DNA of 64,000 nt from Brucella pseudintermedia (GCF_042697365.1 NZ_CP137604.1); one strand, 5' to 3'; positions 9,074 through 17,443 are shown, counted from the first letter of the stretch. Translations and numbers: made by a program. The notes: generated by a model from the letters alone, not told the origin.

Positions 9074-10378
9074 ATGCGTTTACAAATTTTGCAGCACACG
9101 TCTGAACGTCTCCTGCGGAATGTCGCGATCGTTCTGATTGCCGGTTTTGGTGCCGGGTGCAGTGCCGATACGATGCGCTTCACTGATGGTATCAGTACGG
9201 GCTCTACGTCCAGTCAGCGTGTCGCACAGCAGCCGGCTGGCGATCTTTATGCATCCGCGGCTCCTGTGGCTCCCGCTTCCAGCGGCTCTGTTCAGCGCAA
9301 TTCGCTGCCGCCGGTGTCCTCGGCGCCGATGGCGGCACCTGTTGCCGCAGCGCGCCAGTCTGTGCAGGCTCCGGTCGCAGCCGCATCCAATCACATCCAG
9401 AATCAGGTCGGTCAGGCGCAGGATATGGCCGCAAACCGTGTGAACAACACGGTCAATGCAGCCGAAACCAAGGTTGCCAGTGCCGCCACCGCTACGCGCA
9501 ATACCGTGAACGGCGCGCAGGAAAAGGTTCTCGGACAGCTTCCGGCTGCTCCGTCCGCGCCAAGGCCAACGGATAACAATATCGCGGTCGTACCGCAGGC
9601 GCCTGCCGTCAACGGCAAGAAGCCTTCGGCAAACGATATGGCGTCAGCGGGCGCAAACGCAACGACGCCGCCAGCGTCGAACGGCACCTATACGGTAAAG
9701 AGCGGCGATTCACTCTTCTCCATCGCCCAGAAGCACAATGTGCCCGTCGAGCAGTTGAAGAAGGCCAACGGACTGTCGAACGGCGCTATCCGCGTCGGAC
9801 AGGCGCTTGTCATCCCGTCCGCCGCAGCTGGCAATGCAACGCAGGTTGCCGCAGTTTCGCAGCCGCCGGAAAACCCGGCCAAGACAGCTTCCGCCCCAGC
9901 CGCCAACGCCGATGTGAAGCCTTACACGCCGCCGCAGGCGAGCAACAAGGTGATCGAGGATGCCGAAAAGGATCAGGCGGCAGCGCCTTCCTCCACCGGC
10001 ATTTCGCAGATGCGCTGGCCGGTGCGTGGCCGCATTCTCGCAAGCTTCGGCCAGCGTGACGGCACTTCGGTAAGCGACGGCATCGACATCATGGTTCCGG
10101 AAGGCACCTCGGTGAAGGCGGCTGAAAATGGCGTTGTCATCTATGCCGGTGACGGCCTCAAGGAGTTCGGCCAGACGGTTCTGATCCGCCACGACAACGG
10201 CCTCGTTACCGTTTACGGCCACAACAGCCAGATATTGGTTCAGCGTGGACAGAAAGTCCGTCGCGGCGAAGAAGTTGCAAAATCTGGCATGAGCGGCAAC
10301 GCGAAATCTCCGAAACTGCACTTTGAGGTGCGCAAAAATTCCGCGCCGGTCAATCCTTCCAAATATCTGGAATCCTGA
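9074..10378 (+). CDS. NlpD-like lipoprotein, LysM plus degenerate M23 (LytM) domain
   Basis: The start at 9074 is chosen for a basic N-region and a lipobox-like GFGAGC ending at Cys29, which suggests an outer-membrane lipoprotein; 9059 is the alternative start. After a low-complexity Ala/Pro region comes a LysM domain (TYTVKSGDSLFSIAQKHNV, about residues 205-248) and a C-terminal M23 fold (about 325-430). The metal ligands look degenerate: the usual HxGxD is SDGID and the usual HLHFE is KLHFE. NlpD-type LytM factors activate amidases rather than cutting peptidoglycan themselves, so an activator role is inferred. An amidase gene is present at 35036-36271. Confidence 0.88.
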   Translation: MRLQILQHTSERLLRNVAIVLIAGFGAGCSADTMRFTDGISTGSTSSQRVAQQPAGDLYASAAPVAPASSGSVQRNSLPPVSSAPMAAPVAAARQSVQAPVAAASNHIQNQVGQAQDMAANRVNNTVNAAETKVASAATATRNTVNGAQEKVLGQLPAAPSAPRPTDNNIAVVPQAPAVNGKKPSANDMASAGANATTPPASNGTYTVKSGDSLFSIAQKHNVPVEQLKKANGLSNGAIRVGQALVIPSAAAGNATQVAAVSQPPENPAKTASAPAANADVKPYTPPQASNKVIEDAEKDQAAAPSSTGISQMRWPVRGRILASFGQRDGTSVSDGIDIMVPEGTSVKAAENGVVIYAGDGLKEFGQTVLIRHDNGLVTVYGHNSQILVQRGQKVRRGEEVAKSGMSGNAKSPKLHFEVRKNSAPVNPSKYLES

Positions 10379-10397
10379 TCGGAACGTGACTCAACAA

Positions 10398-10426
10398 GAA
10401 AGGCGGACCCAAAAGTCCGCCTTTCT
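10398..10426. terminator. bidirectional terminator between converging genes
   Basis: An 11-bp perfect stem (GAAAGGCGGAC / GTCCGCCTTTC) closes a loop of 6 bases. A T-rich stretch follows on the plus strand. It lies between the nlpD-like gene and the oppositely directed DUF815 gene, so it could serve both. Confidence 0.8.
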
Positions 10427-10449
10427 CTTTTATGCGTTGTTCCATCGTT

Positions 10450-11313
10450 TTACATGGCAATGCCGAGGCGACCCGCCAGATCCTGTATATATTGCCACGC
10501 AACACGACCGGAGCGGTTTCCACGCGTTGTGGACCATTCCAGTGCTTCTGCATGCATCTTGGCAGGATCGTATGCCAGCTTGAAATAGGCCGCATAGCCG
10601 TCAACCATTGCGAGATAATCGTCCTGGCTACATTTATGGAAACCGAGCCAGAGACCGAAACGGTCTGACAGCGAAACCTTTTCCTCAATGGCTTCCGAAG
10701 GATTGATCGCCGTCGAGCGCTCATTGTCGATCATGTCGCGCGGCATGAGATGGCGCCGGTTCGACGTTGCATAGAAAATCACATTGCCGGGACGCCCCTC
10801 CACACCGCCTTCGAGCGCCGCCTTGAGCGATTTATAGGACGTATCGTCGTGATCGAAGGAAAGGTCATCGCAGAACAGGATGAAGCGATAGTCCGTATCC
10901 TTGATGAGATTCATCAATGTCGGAAGGCTATCAATATCCTCACGGTGGATTTCGATCAGCTTGAGCGGGGTATGGTCCGGCATTTCCGCATTGACGCTTG
11001 CCTGCGCAGCCTTGACGAGCGAGGATTTGCCCATGCCGCGCGCCCCCCAGAGCAGCACATTATTGGCCGGAAATCCTTTTGCGAAGCGCCGGGTATTGTC
11101 CACAAGCTGGTCACGTACCAAATCTACGCCACGGATCAGCGCGATATCCACTCGGTTGACACGCTTGACCGGATCAAGGGTCAGTCGTTCGGGAGCCCAG
11201 ACGAAGCAGTCTGCGGCATTGAGATCGGGTGTTCTGGCTTCCGGCGGCGCAATGCGTTCCAGAGCGGCGATCAAGCGGTCCAGTTTTTGGCTGAGTATGT
11301 CTTCGGTCGTCAT
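10450..11313 (-). CDS. DUF815 family AAA+ ATPase
   Basis: The 287-residue protein has a Walker A motif (WGARGMGKSS, about residues 89-98), a Walker B region (FILFCDDLSF) and the sensor-like block FYATSNRRHLMPRDM typical of DUF815 ATPases. The biological role of the family is not established. Translation is placed at 11313 (MTTEDILSQ) because AGGGG lies upstream; the frame is open to 11409, but the extension has no domain. It is divergent from yajC. Confidence 0.88.
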   Translation of the reverse strand: MTTEDILSQKLDRLIAALERIAPPEARTPDLNAADCFVWAPERLTLDPVKRVNRVDIALIRGVDLVRDQLVDNTRRFAKGFPANNVLLWGARGMGKSSLVKAAQASVNAEMPDHTPLKLIEIHREDIDSLPTLMNLIKDTDYRFILFCDDLSFDHDDTSYKSLKAALEGGVEGRPGNVIFYATSNRRHLMPRDMIDNERSTAINPSEAIEEKVSLSDRFGLWLGFHKCSQDDYLAMVDGYAAYFKLAYDPAKMHAEALEWSTTRGNRSGRVAWQYIQDLAGRLGIAM

Positions 11314-11472
11314 TTCATGCCCCTGATGATAGGAGTATGGACTTAACATGCCACAGCGGAGGCGAAAAGTGTGCGACCTTGGCACAGGCGGGGTCATCGC
11401 CAGTTGCATTTGGCGCGCTAACCATTGTAATGCCGTTAATAATTTGTCTTCGAGACTTCAGAGGAGTTCCTA

Positions 11473-11814
11473 ATGTTCGTAACACCGGCTTTCGCTCAGG
11501 CATCCGGCGGCGCTGCTGGGCCAGACATGCTCATGAGCATTCTGCCGTTCATCCTGATCTTCGTGATCATGTACTTCCTCATCATCCGCCCACAGCGGAC
11601 CCAGATGAAGAAGCGTCAGGAAATGCTGTCGCAGGTTCGTCGCGGCGATACCGTCGTCACTGGCGGCGGCATTGTCGGCAAGGTTCAGAAGGTCGTTGAT
11701 GACAACGAACTCGAAGTCGAAATTGCTGAAGGCGTTCGCATCCGCGTCATGCGCAGCACCCTGATGGATGTTCGCGTGAAGGGCGAACCTGTCGCCGACA
11801 ACAAGAACAAGTAA
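11473..11814 (+). CDS. yajC: preprotein translocase accessory subunit YajC
   Basis: YajC associates with SecDF at the Sec translocon. The protein of 113 residues has one membrane helix (about 19-39) ending in the family block FLIIRPQRTQMKKRQEML, then a small cytoplasmic domain. GAGGAG at 11461-11466 is the ribosome site. secDF follows 157 nt downstream, with a stable hairpin between the two. Confidence 0.95.
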   Translation: MFVTPAFAQASGGAAGPDMLMSILPFILIFVIMYFLIIRPQRTQMKKRQEMLSQVRRGDTVVTGGGIVGKVQKVVDDNELEVEIAEGVRIRVMRSTLMDVRVKGEPVADNKNK

Positions 11815-11830
11815 TTCTTTTACAACATGC

Positions 11831-11862
11831 AGGCCCCGGTAAGATTTCCATAACCGGGGCCT
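11831..11862. other. strong hairpin between yajC and secDF
   Basis: AGGCCCCGGT (11831-11840) pairs perfectly with ACCGGGGCCT (11853-11862) around a loop of 12 bases. No T run follows on the plus strand, so this is not a standard terminator. It may stabilise the yajC end of the message or dampen read-through into secDF. Confidence 0.6.
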
Positions 11863-11971
11863 GTGCATTATTCGGCAAGCGCCAGAACGTGCGCGCCACG
11901 ACGCCGGAGAGCGGTTCGCAATAGGTGAACTCCGGCCTGCTCTATCCAAGCTGATACGGAATTGCTGCTCC

Positions 11972-14251
11972 ATGCTCTATTTTTCACGCTGGAAATCTGC
12001 CCTGATCTGGCTCGCGGTTCTCGTGAGCTTCGTCATCGCTTCCCCTAATTTTTTCTCGCGTGAAACGCTGGCAAAGCTGCCAAATTTCCTGCCGAAACAG
12101 CAGATCTCCCTTGGACTCGATCTCTCCGGCGGCTCGCGCCTGGTCCTGCAAGTGCAGAATCCGGGACGAGGGGGTCTTGAGCGCACAGCGGACATCATGC
12201 GCCAGCGCCTTGAGGAGCTGGGATATGGCAAGCCTCTCGTCGAAGTGGAAAACCGCAATCAGATTCGGGTCGAAGTTCCAGGCGTTTATGACGCGCAGCT
12301 CCTGAAAGACATTCTCAGTGTTCGCGGCAATTTTTCTTTCCGCGCCGTTGACAGCACCATGGGGCCGGACGACGCCATTCGTGGAACGCCGCCCGCCGAT
12401 AGTGAAGTTATCTACTCTTATGACGACCCGCCGGTCGGTTACCTGGTCAAGAAGCAGCCGATCCTGACTGGCGCGAATGTGACCGACGCAAAGGCAACGC
12501 TTTCGGACGACGACAGCGAACCCATCATCACGCTCACGCTGGACGATGCGGGCCGCAAGAACCTTGCCGAGGCAACATCGCATCTGGTTGGCGGGAGTTT
12601 TGCTATCGTCGTTGATAATCAGATCGTTTCCGCACCTGCCGTCGACGAGAAGCTCGACACGAACGAATTGCAGATTTCGGGTGCGTTCGATCTTCAGGCG
12701 GCCAACAATATGGCGGTGGTGCTGCGTTCCGGCGCGCTGCCACAGAATGTTACGGTTCTGGAAGAACGCACGATAGCATCGGCTCTGGGCGAGGACTACG
12801 CCAGCGCCGCTGCGCTGGCAGCTTTGCTGGCTGCGCTGCTGGTCGGCCTGTTCATGATCTTGTCCTACGGCATATTGGGTGTGATCGCGATGATCGCGCT
12901 CGCCGTCAATATCATCATCCTCACAGCCATACTCTCGCTGATTGGCGCTTCGATCAGCCTTGCAAGCATCGCCGGTCTGGTGCTGACAATAGGTCTGGCC
13001 GTCGACGCCCATATCCTGATTTATGAACGTGTTCGCGAAGATCGCCGCAAGGGCTATTCCGTCGTTCAGGCGATGGAATCCGGCTTTTATCGCGCTCTTT
13101 CAACCATCATTGATGCGAACCTCACCACACTGATTGCTGCGCTCGTTCTGTTCCTGCTCGGCTCGGGAACGGTGCACGGCTTCGCGCTGACGGTCGCGGT
13201 CGGTATCGGCACGACGCTCTTCACTACGCTCACTTTCACGCGACTGCTGATTGCGCAATGGGTGCGCACGGCCAAGCCGAAGGAAGTGCCGAAGCGTCGC
13301 TTGAAGCTGGTCCCGACAGTAACGCACATTCCTTTCATGCGTCTGCAATTCGTGACGCTTGGCATTTCGGTTCTCGCCTGCGCGATTGTGATCGCCTTGT
13401 TCGTCAATATCGGCTTCAACTACGGTATCGATTTCCGTGGCGGCTCGATGGTGGAGCTGCAGGCGCGCAGTGGCGACGCCAATCTCGAAGACATCACCGA
13501 GCGGCTGACCGAACTCAATATCGACAGCGCGCGCGTTCTGCCTGCAAAATCCCCGCGTTCCGCTCTCGTCATCATCGGCAGTCAGGAGGTCGGCGACGAT
13601 GCGGAACAAACCGTCGCCGTAAAGCTGCGCGGCGAGTTCGAGCAGGATTATTCATTCCAGCGGGTCGAAGTCGTCGGACCGACGGTTTCGGAACAGCTTT
13701 CCCGCGCCGGTATTCTGGCGGTCATCCTGTCGCTGATCGGTATCTTTATTTATGTGTGGGTCCGGTTCCGCTGGCAGCTTGCGCTCGGCGCGGTGCTGTC
13801 TACCCTGCACGACGTCATCATTCTGGCGGGCATGTTCATTGTGTTCCGCATGGAATTCAACCTGTGGAGCGTCGCGGCGATCCTGACGATCATCGGCTAT
13901 TCGCTAAACGATACGGTGGTTATTTATGACCGCGTGCGCGAGAACCTGCGTGTCTATAAACGCGCCCCGCTGCCCGCCATCATTGATGCGTCGATCAATC
14001 AGACACTGTCGCGCACCCTGCTGACGTCCTTCGTGACGTTTCTCGCGCATATTCCGCTTTATGCCTTTGGCGGCGCGGATATACGCAGTTTCGCGCTTGC
14101 ACTTAGCGTCGGTATCATAGTCGCGAGTTACTCGTCGATCTTCATCGCGGCTCCGTTGCTGGTTCAGTTCGGCCTCAAGCCGCGGGGCGCGAATGAATCC
14201 AGCGATTCGATGGATGATGAACTGGCGCAATCGCTGAATTTGGAAAGCTGA
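11972..14251 (+). CDS. secDF: fused protein translocase subunit SecDF
   Basis: SecD and SecF use the proton gradient to help pull proteins through the Sec channel. Here they are one polypeptide of 759 residues. The SecD half starts with a membrane helix and LGLDLSGGSRLVLQV, and has a large periplasmic domain and a helical bundle. The SecF half begins near the second helix set with GIDFRGGSMVELQ and ends with its own helical bundle (SLNDTVVIYDRVREN). The fused form is known in some Gram-positive bacteria and in alphaproteobacteria. No frameshift was seen at the junction. Confidence 0.95.
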   Translation: MLYFSRWKSALIWLAVLVSFVIASPNFFSRETLAKLPNFLPKQQISLGLDLSGGSRLVLQVQNPGRGGLERTADIMRQRLEELGYGKPLVEVENRNQIRVEVPGVYDAQLLKDILSVRGNFSFRAVDSTMGPDDAIRGTPPADSEVIYSYDDPPVGYLVKKQPILTGANVTDAKATLSDDDSEPIITLTLDDAGRKNLAEATSHLVGGSFAIVVDNQIVSAPAVDEKLDTNELQISGAFDLQAANNMAVVLRSGALPQNVTVLEERTIASALGEDYASAAALAALLAALLVGLFMILSYGILGVIAMIALAVNIIILTAILSLIGASISLASIAGLVLTIGLAVDAHILIYERVREDRRKGYSVVQAMESGFYRALSTIIDANLTTLIAALVLFLLGSGTVHGFALTVAVGIGTTLFTTLTFTRLLIAQWVRTAKPKEVPKRRLKLVPTVTHIPFMRLQFVTLGISVLACAIVIALFVNIGFNYGIDFRGGSMVELQARSGDANLEDITERLTELNIDSARVLPAKSPRSALVIIGSQEVGDDAEQTVAVKLRGEFEQDYSFQRVEVVGPTVSEQLSRAGILAVILSLIGIFIYVWVRFRWQLALGAVLSTLHDVIILAGMFIVFRMEFNLWSVAAILTIIGYSLNDTVVIYDRVRENLRVYKRAPLPAIIDASINQTLSRTLLTSFVTFLAHIPLYAFGGADIRSFALALSVGIIVASYSSIFIAAPLLVQFGLKPRGANESSDSMDDELAQSLNLES

Positions 14252-14253
14252 CA

Positions 14254-14643
14254 ATGGCCCATGGGATAGAGATAAGAGAGGCCCATTTTCCGGGTCGTGC
14301 GCCCATCGATGCCTATGGCAATGGAGGCTTTCGCTTTGCGGAAATGTCGCATCGCGGATCGATCCTTTGTCTGCCTTCGGGAATTCACGGCTGGGAACCG
14401 GCCACGCCGCCACTGCTCGCTAAAGCCGATCTGGAAATGATCCTTGAGCAGGCATCCGATATTGAAATTCTGCTGGTGGGAACCGGCATGGATCTGCGCC
14501 GGATCCCCGAAGACGTTCGTGCCATCTTGAGGAACCATCGCATTTCTTCCGATCCTATGAGCACAGGCGCTGCGGTTCGCACCTACAATGTGCTTCTGGC
14601 CGAAGATCGCGCGGTTGCGGCGGCGCTGATTGCTGTAGATTGA
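14254..14643 (+). CDS. Mth938-like (NDUFAF3 family) protein
   Basis: The 129 residues match the small Mth938/DUF498 fold by the blocks ILLVGTGMDLRRIP and DPMSTGAAVRTYNVLLAEDR. The mitochondrial homologue NDUFAF3 is an assembly factor of respiratory complex I, and the bacterial genes are known to sit next to secDF. A role in complex I assembly or membrane insertion is inferred from that. It starts 2 nt after the secDF stop and runs into the next gene, consistent with one operon. Confidence 0.85.
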   Translation: MAHGIEIREAHFPGRAPIDAYGNGGFRFAEMSHRGSILCLPSGIHGWEPATPPLLAKADLEMILEQASDIEILLVGTGMDLRRIPEDVRAILRNHRISSDPMSTGAAVRTYNVLLAEDRAVAAALIAVD

Positions 14644-14648
14644 ACACC

Positions 14649-15482
14649 ATGAACGAGAATGAGGCACATTGCCTGGCATTGCTTCGCGAAGCGGACCGGG
14701 ACCGATATCTTTCAGTGCTCTACGCGCCGGAGGATCGTCGCGGCGGTCTGGCGGCATTATACGCATTCAATGCCGAGATCGCGCGTATCCGCGATCTTGT
14801 CCATGAACCGTTGCCGGGCGAGGTGCGCCTGCAATGGTGGCGCGATCTCATCAATGGTGAGGCGAGGGGCAGTGCGGAAGCGCATCCCGTTGCCGCAGCG
14901 CTGATCAGCACTATTGAAAAATATGAACTGCCGCGAGCAGCCTTCGACAATTATTGCGAAGCGCGCATTTTCGATCTTTATGATGACCCGATGCCGAGCC
15001 GTAATGATCTGGAAGGTTATTGCGGGGAAACCGCGTCGGCGATCATTCAGCTAGCCGGTTTTATACTCGACAGGGATGCCGCGCAGGCACAAACCGAGAT
15101 AACAGGCCATGCGGGAGTAGCGCAGGCCGCGACGGGTTTGCTTCGCCTGATGCCCATTCATCGGCGGCGTGGGCAACTCTATGTTCCGGCGGATATGTTG
15201 CAGGCGGTGGGTGTGGCCCGTGAGAACTTCCTCGCCGGTGAAGACAAAGCGGCCACCGGACGCGTCACCAGCATCATGCTGGCTTTCGCGCGCGAACATC
15301 TGGCGATTTTCGAGAAGAACAGGTCGCAACTGCCGAAGAGCCTTGCTCCGGCATTCCTGCCTTTGGCGCTTGTCCCGGCCTATCTGCGAGCAATCGAGCG
15401 CCTTGGCACCGAGGCCGTGGAGAAGGTGGCAGACATTTCAGCTATTCGGAAACAATGGCTGATGTTCAGAGCCAACTTCTAA
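14649..15482 (+). CDS. squalene/phytoene synthase-like (NDUFAF6-type) protein
   Basis: The protein of 277 residues has the all-helical squalene/phytoene synthase fold by its blocks LAALYAFNAEIARIRDLV and YCGETASAIIQLAGFIL. The Asp-rich metal motif expected in the first block of true synthases is replaced by NAEIARIRD. This fits the NDUFAF6 group, which are complex I assembly factors rather than terpenoid enzymes. The gene follows an NDUFAF3-like gene directly, which supports that reading. A TTG at 14640 overlapping the upstream stop is an alternative start. Confidence 0.8.
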   Translation: MNENEAHCLALLREADRDRYLSVLYAPEDRRGGLAALYAFNAEIARIRDLVHEPLPGEVRLQWWRDLINGEARGSAEAHPVAAALISTIEKYELPRAAFDNYCEARIFDLYDDPMPSRNDLEGYCGETASAIIQLAGFILDRDAAQAQTEITGHAGVAQAATGLLRLMPIHRRRGQLYVPADMLQAVGVARENFLAGEDKAATGRVTSIMLAFAREHLAIFEKNRSQLPKSLAPAFLPLALVPAYLRAIERLGTEAVEKVADISAIRKQWLMFRANF

Positions 15483-15534
15483 GCATTCAAAAAAGATAGG
15501 CTTCAGTCCATTCAAACTGAAGCCTATCGCAATA

Positions 15535-16938
15535 TTACTCGCCCAATCCCAGCCATTGGCGGCAATCAGCGAGAGCACGCGCGGAAAGCGCACGCTTCTT
15601 GGCAATTGTTTTTTCCTTGCCGCGCAGGCGCTTGCCTTCGGGCTTCGGCACATCGACAGGCGGGAACAAGCCGAAATTCACATTCATCGGCTGGAACGAA
15701 CGTTTGCCCGGCTCGTCATCCGCCACAATATGTCCGCCCGTGATATGCCCGAGCAGGGCACCGAATGCCGTGGTTCCCGGAGGCGGCGTCAACGTTTGCC
15801 CCAGCTTCTCGGCGGCTGTGAAACGGCCCGCGAGCAGGCCGATCGCAGACGATTCCACATAGCCTTCACAGCCTGTCACCTGACCGGCAAAGCGCAATGT
15901 CTTGCGTGATTTAAGCCGAAGCGTGCCATCAAGCAGCACGGGAGAATTCAGATAGGTGTTGCGGTGAAGACCGCCGAGACGCGCAAATTCCGCGTTCTCC
16001 AGCCCCGGAATCATCTTGAAGATGCCCGTCTGTGAGCCGTATTTGAGCTTCGTCTGGAAGCCGACCATATTGTAGAGCGTGCCGAGCGCATTGTCCTGAC
16101 GAAGCTGCACGACAGCATAGGGCTTTACGGTCGGGTTGTGCGCATTGGTAAGGCCCATCGGCTTCATGGGGCCATGGCGTAAGGTTTCCGCTCCGCGTTC
16201 GGCCATAACCTCAATCGGCAGGCAGCCATCGAAATAAGGCGTGCCTTCCCACTCCTTGAAGTCGGTCTTGTCGCCTTCGACCAGTGCGGCGACGAAGGCC
16301 TCATACTGCTCCTTGTCCATGGGGCAGTTGATATAGTCTTTTCCGGTGCCGCCGGGCCCCACCTTGTCATAGCGCGATTGGAACCAGCAGACATCCATAT
16401 TGATCGAATCAAAATGGATGATCGGCGCAATGGCATCGAAGAAAGCCAGCGCATCCGCGCCGGTTTGCGCCTGAATCGCCTCCGCGAGCGAAGGCGCGGT
16501 CAACGGCCCGGTGGCAACGATGGTCGTCCCCCATTCCTCCGGCGGCAGACCGGTGACCTCTTCCCGAACGATGCTAATCAGCGGATGGGCTTCAAGCTTG
16601 GCAGTGACAGCCTGCGAAAAACCTTCGCGGTCGACAGCCAGTGCGCCGCCAGCCGGAACCTGATGGGCGTCAGCGCAAGCCATGATGAGCGAACCGGCAA
16701 GACGCATTTCGGCATGAAGAACGCCGACGGCATTGGTTTCTGCATCGTCCGAGCGGAATGAGTTGGAACAGACCAACTCCGCCAGTTGCTCGGTCTTGTG
16801 CGCATCGGTGCCGCGCACCGGGCGCATTTCGTGCAATATGACGGGCACGCCCGCCTGCGCGAGCTGCCATGCCGCTTCAGAACCGGCAAGGCCGCCGCCG
16901 ACGACGTGAACGGGAGAAAGATCGGGTGTTTTTGACAT
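15535..16938 (-). CDS. trmFO: methylenetetrahydrofolate--tRNA-(uracil-5-)-methyltransferase TrmFO
   Basis: TrmFO is a folate- and FAD-dependent enzyme that makes 5-methyluridine at position 54 of tRNA. The FAD-binding GGGLAGSEAA is at about residues 14-23, and the GidA-like blocks EMRPVRGTDAHKTEQLAELVCSN (split here for length) and CEGYVES are present. The start at 16938 (MSKTPD) is preferred over 16944 because AAGGGA then has proper spacing. Upstream on the same strand are a cluster of four hairpins and a DUF1127 gene; a terminator-like T run separates them from trmFO. Confidence 0.94.
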   Translation of the reverse strand: MSKTPDLSPVHVVGGGLAGSEAAWQLAQAGVPVILHEMRPVRGTDAHKTEQLAELVCSNSFRSDDAETNAVGVLHAEMRLAGSLIMACADAHQVPAGGALAVDREGFSQAVTAKLEAHPLISIVREEVTGLPPEEWGTTIVATGPLTAPSLAEAIQAQTGADALAFFDAIAPIIHFDSINMDVCWFQSRYDKVGPGGTGKDYINCPMDKEQYEAFVAALVEGDKTDFKEWEGTPYFDGCLPIEVMAERGAETLRHGPMKPMGLTNAHNPTVKPYAVVQLRQDNALGTLYNMVGFQTKLKYGSQTGIFKMIPGLENAEFARLGGLHRNTYLNSPVLLDGTLRLKSRKTLRFAGQVTGCEGYVESSAIGLLAGRFTAAEKLGQTLTPPPGTTAFGALLGHITGGHIVADDEPGKRSFQPMNVNFGLFPPVDVPKPEGKRLRGKEKTIAKKRALSARALADCRQWLGLGE

Positions 16939-17009
16939 GGCCATTCCCTTATCGCCTTTGCTGAACGCCTTCAATGGAGAAGGCGCGCCGGGAAGGGGAA
17001 TCGAGCGGC

Positions 17010-17056
17010 AAAAAGAAATGGCATCCGTCGCGGGAGGAGGAGCGACGGATGCCATT
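17010..17056 (-). terminator. terminator formed by last hairpin of the small RNA cluster
   Basis: Read on the minus strand, the 15-bp stem at 17017-17056 is followed at once by TTTCTTTTT (complement of 17010-17018). This is a strong Rho-independent terminator that would end the hairpin transcript before trmFO. Confidence 0.75.
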
Positions 17057-17166
17057 ATGGTAAGACCGGCATTGGGAGGAGGAGAACCGGTCTTGTTATC
17101 GCAGAACCTGGGAGGAGGATGGTTCTGCGATGAACCAAGTCTGGTGGGAGGAGGAGCCAGACTTGG
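17017..17166 (-). ncRNA. cluster of four CCUCCUCCC-loop hairpins (CcsR/cuckoo-like small RNAs)
   Basis: Four back-to-back inverted repeats each enclose the same 9-mer, CCTCCTCCC on the minus strand. In transcription order the arms are 17157-17166/17135-17144 (10 bp), 17121-17131/17098-17108 (11 bp), 17087-17094/17062-17069 (8 bp) and 17042-17056/17017-17031 (15 bp). The arms are unrelated in sequence between hairpins while the loops are identical, which is what a selected RNA structure looks like. The loop is complementary to Shine-Dalgarno sites. Known relatives are the CcsR RNAs of Rhodobacter, encoded just downstream of a DUF1127 gene (CcaF1), and the cuckoo family of rhizobia. The same gene order is present here. 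Function in this organism is inferred. Confidence 0.88.
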
Positions 17167-17203
17167 AGAAACCCGTATCGGGAAAATTATGAGGCTCGTT
17201 GAA

Positions 17204-17350
17204 TTAGCGAGCCTTGGTCTGGCGAGCCACGAACGGAATGTCCGCGCGGGAGATGCCAAGATCGTTCAGCTCACGGGTGGAGAGCTGGCTGAGTTCATTG
17301 ACGGTGTCGCGGTAACGGCGCCAGTTGTTGTAAGAGCGAAGCAGGTTCAT
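17204..17350 (-). CDS. DUF1127 small protein (CcaF1-like)
   Basis: This 48-residue gene encodes MNLLRSYNNWRRYRDTVNEL at its start and then the DUF1127 core, LSTRELNDLGISRADI. The protein is basic and Arg-rich in its first half. AAGGA lies about 9 nt before the ATG. Small DUF1127 proteins act in RNA turnover and in phosphate or carbon metabolism in other alphaproteobacteria, and Rhodobacter CcaF1 binds RNA and affects maturation of its linked CcsR RNAs. The hairpin cluster begins 38 nt after the stop on the same strand, so a shared precursor transcript is likely. Confidence 0.92.
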   Translation of the reverse strand: MNLLRSYNNWRRYRDTVNELSQLSTRELNDLGISRADIPFVARQTKAR

Positions 17351-17413
17351 CGTGCTATTCCTTCATCGTTGAGGAACTGGAGTTCTGTTTAATTCATCTC
17401 GTTTGTTGCCCAT

Positions 17414-17443
17414 GATATAAGCTATTGTTTTCGCAGGTTGCAG
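17414..17443 (-). promoter_or_regulatory. candidate promoter of the DUF1127/small RNA transcript
   Basis: On the minus strand CTGCAA and TATATC are 18 nt apart, about 65 nt ahead of the DUF1127 start. This could be a housekeeping promoter. Related loci elsewhere use heat-shock sigma factors, and I could not confirm an RpoH-type site by eye. Confidence 0.3.

Noticed and set aside
17017..17166. CRISPR-like array suggested by a repeated 9-10 base unit
   Set aside because: The repeated part is only the loop, and the flanking sequences pair with themselves. The spacing is irregular and no cas gene is nearby.
16937..17392. Plus-strand open frame of 151 codons across the hairpin cluster
   Set aside because: It runs antisense to DUF1127 and through the inverted repeats, with no family resemblance. 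The GGGAGGAGG runs on this strand are the complement of the loop motif and not a set of ribosome sites.
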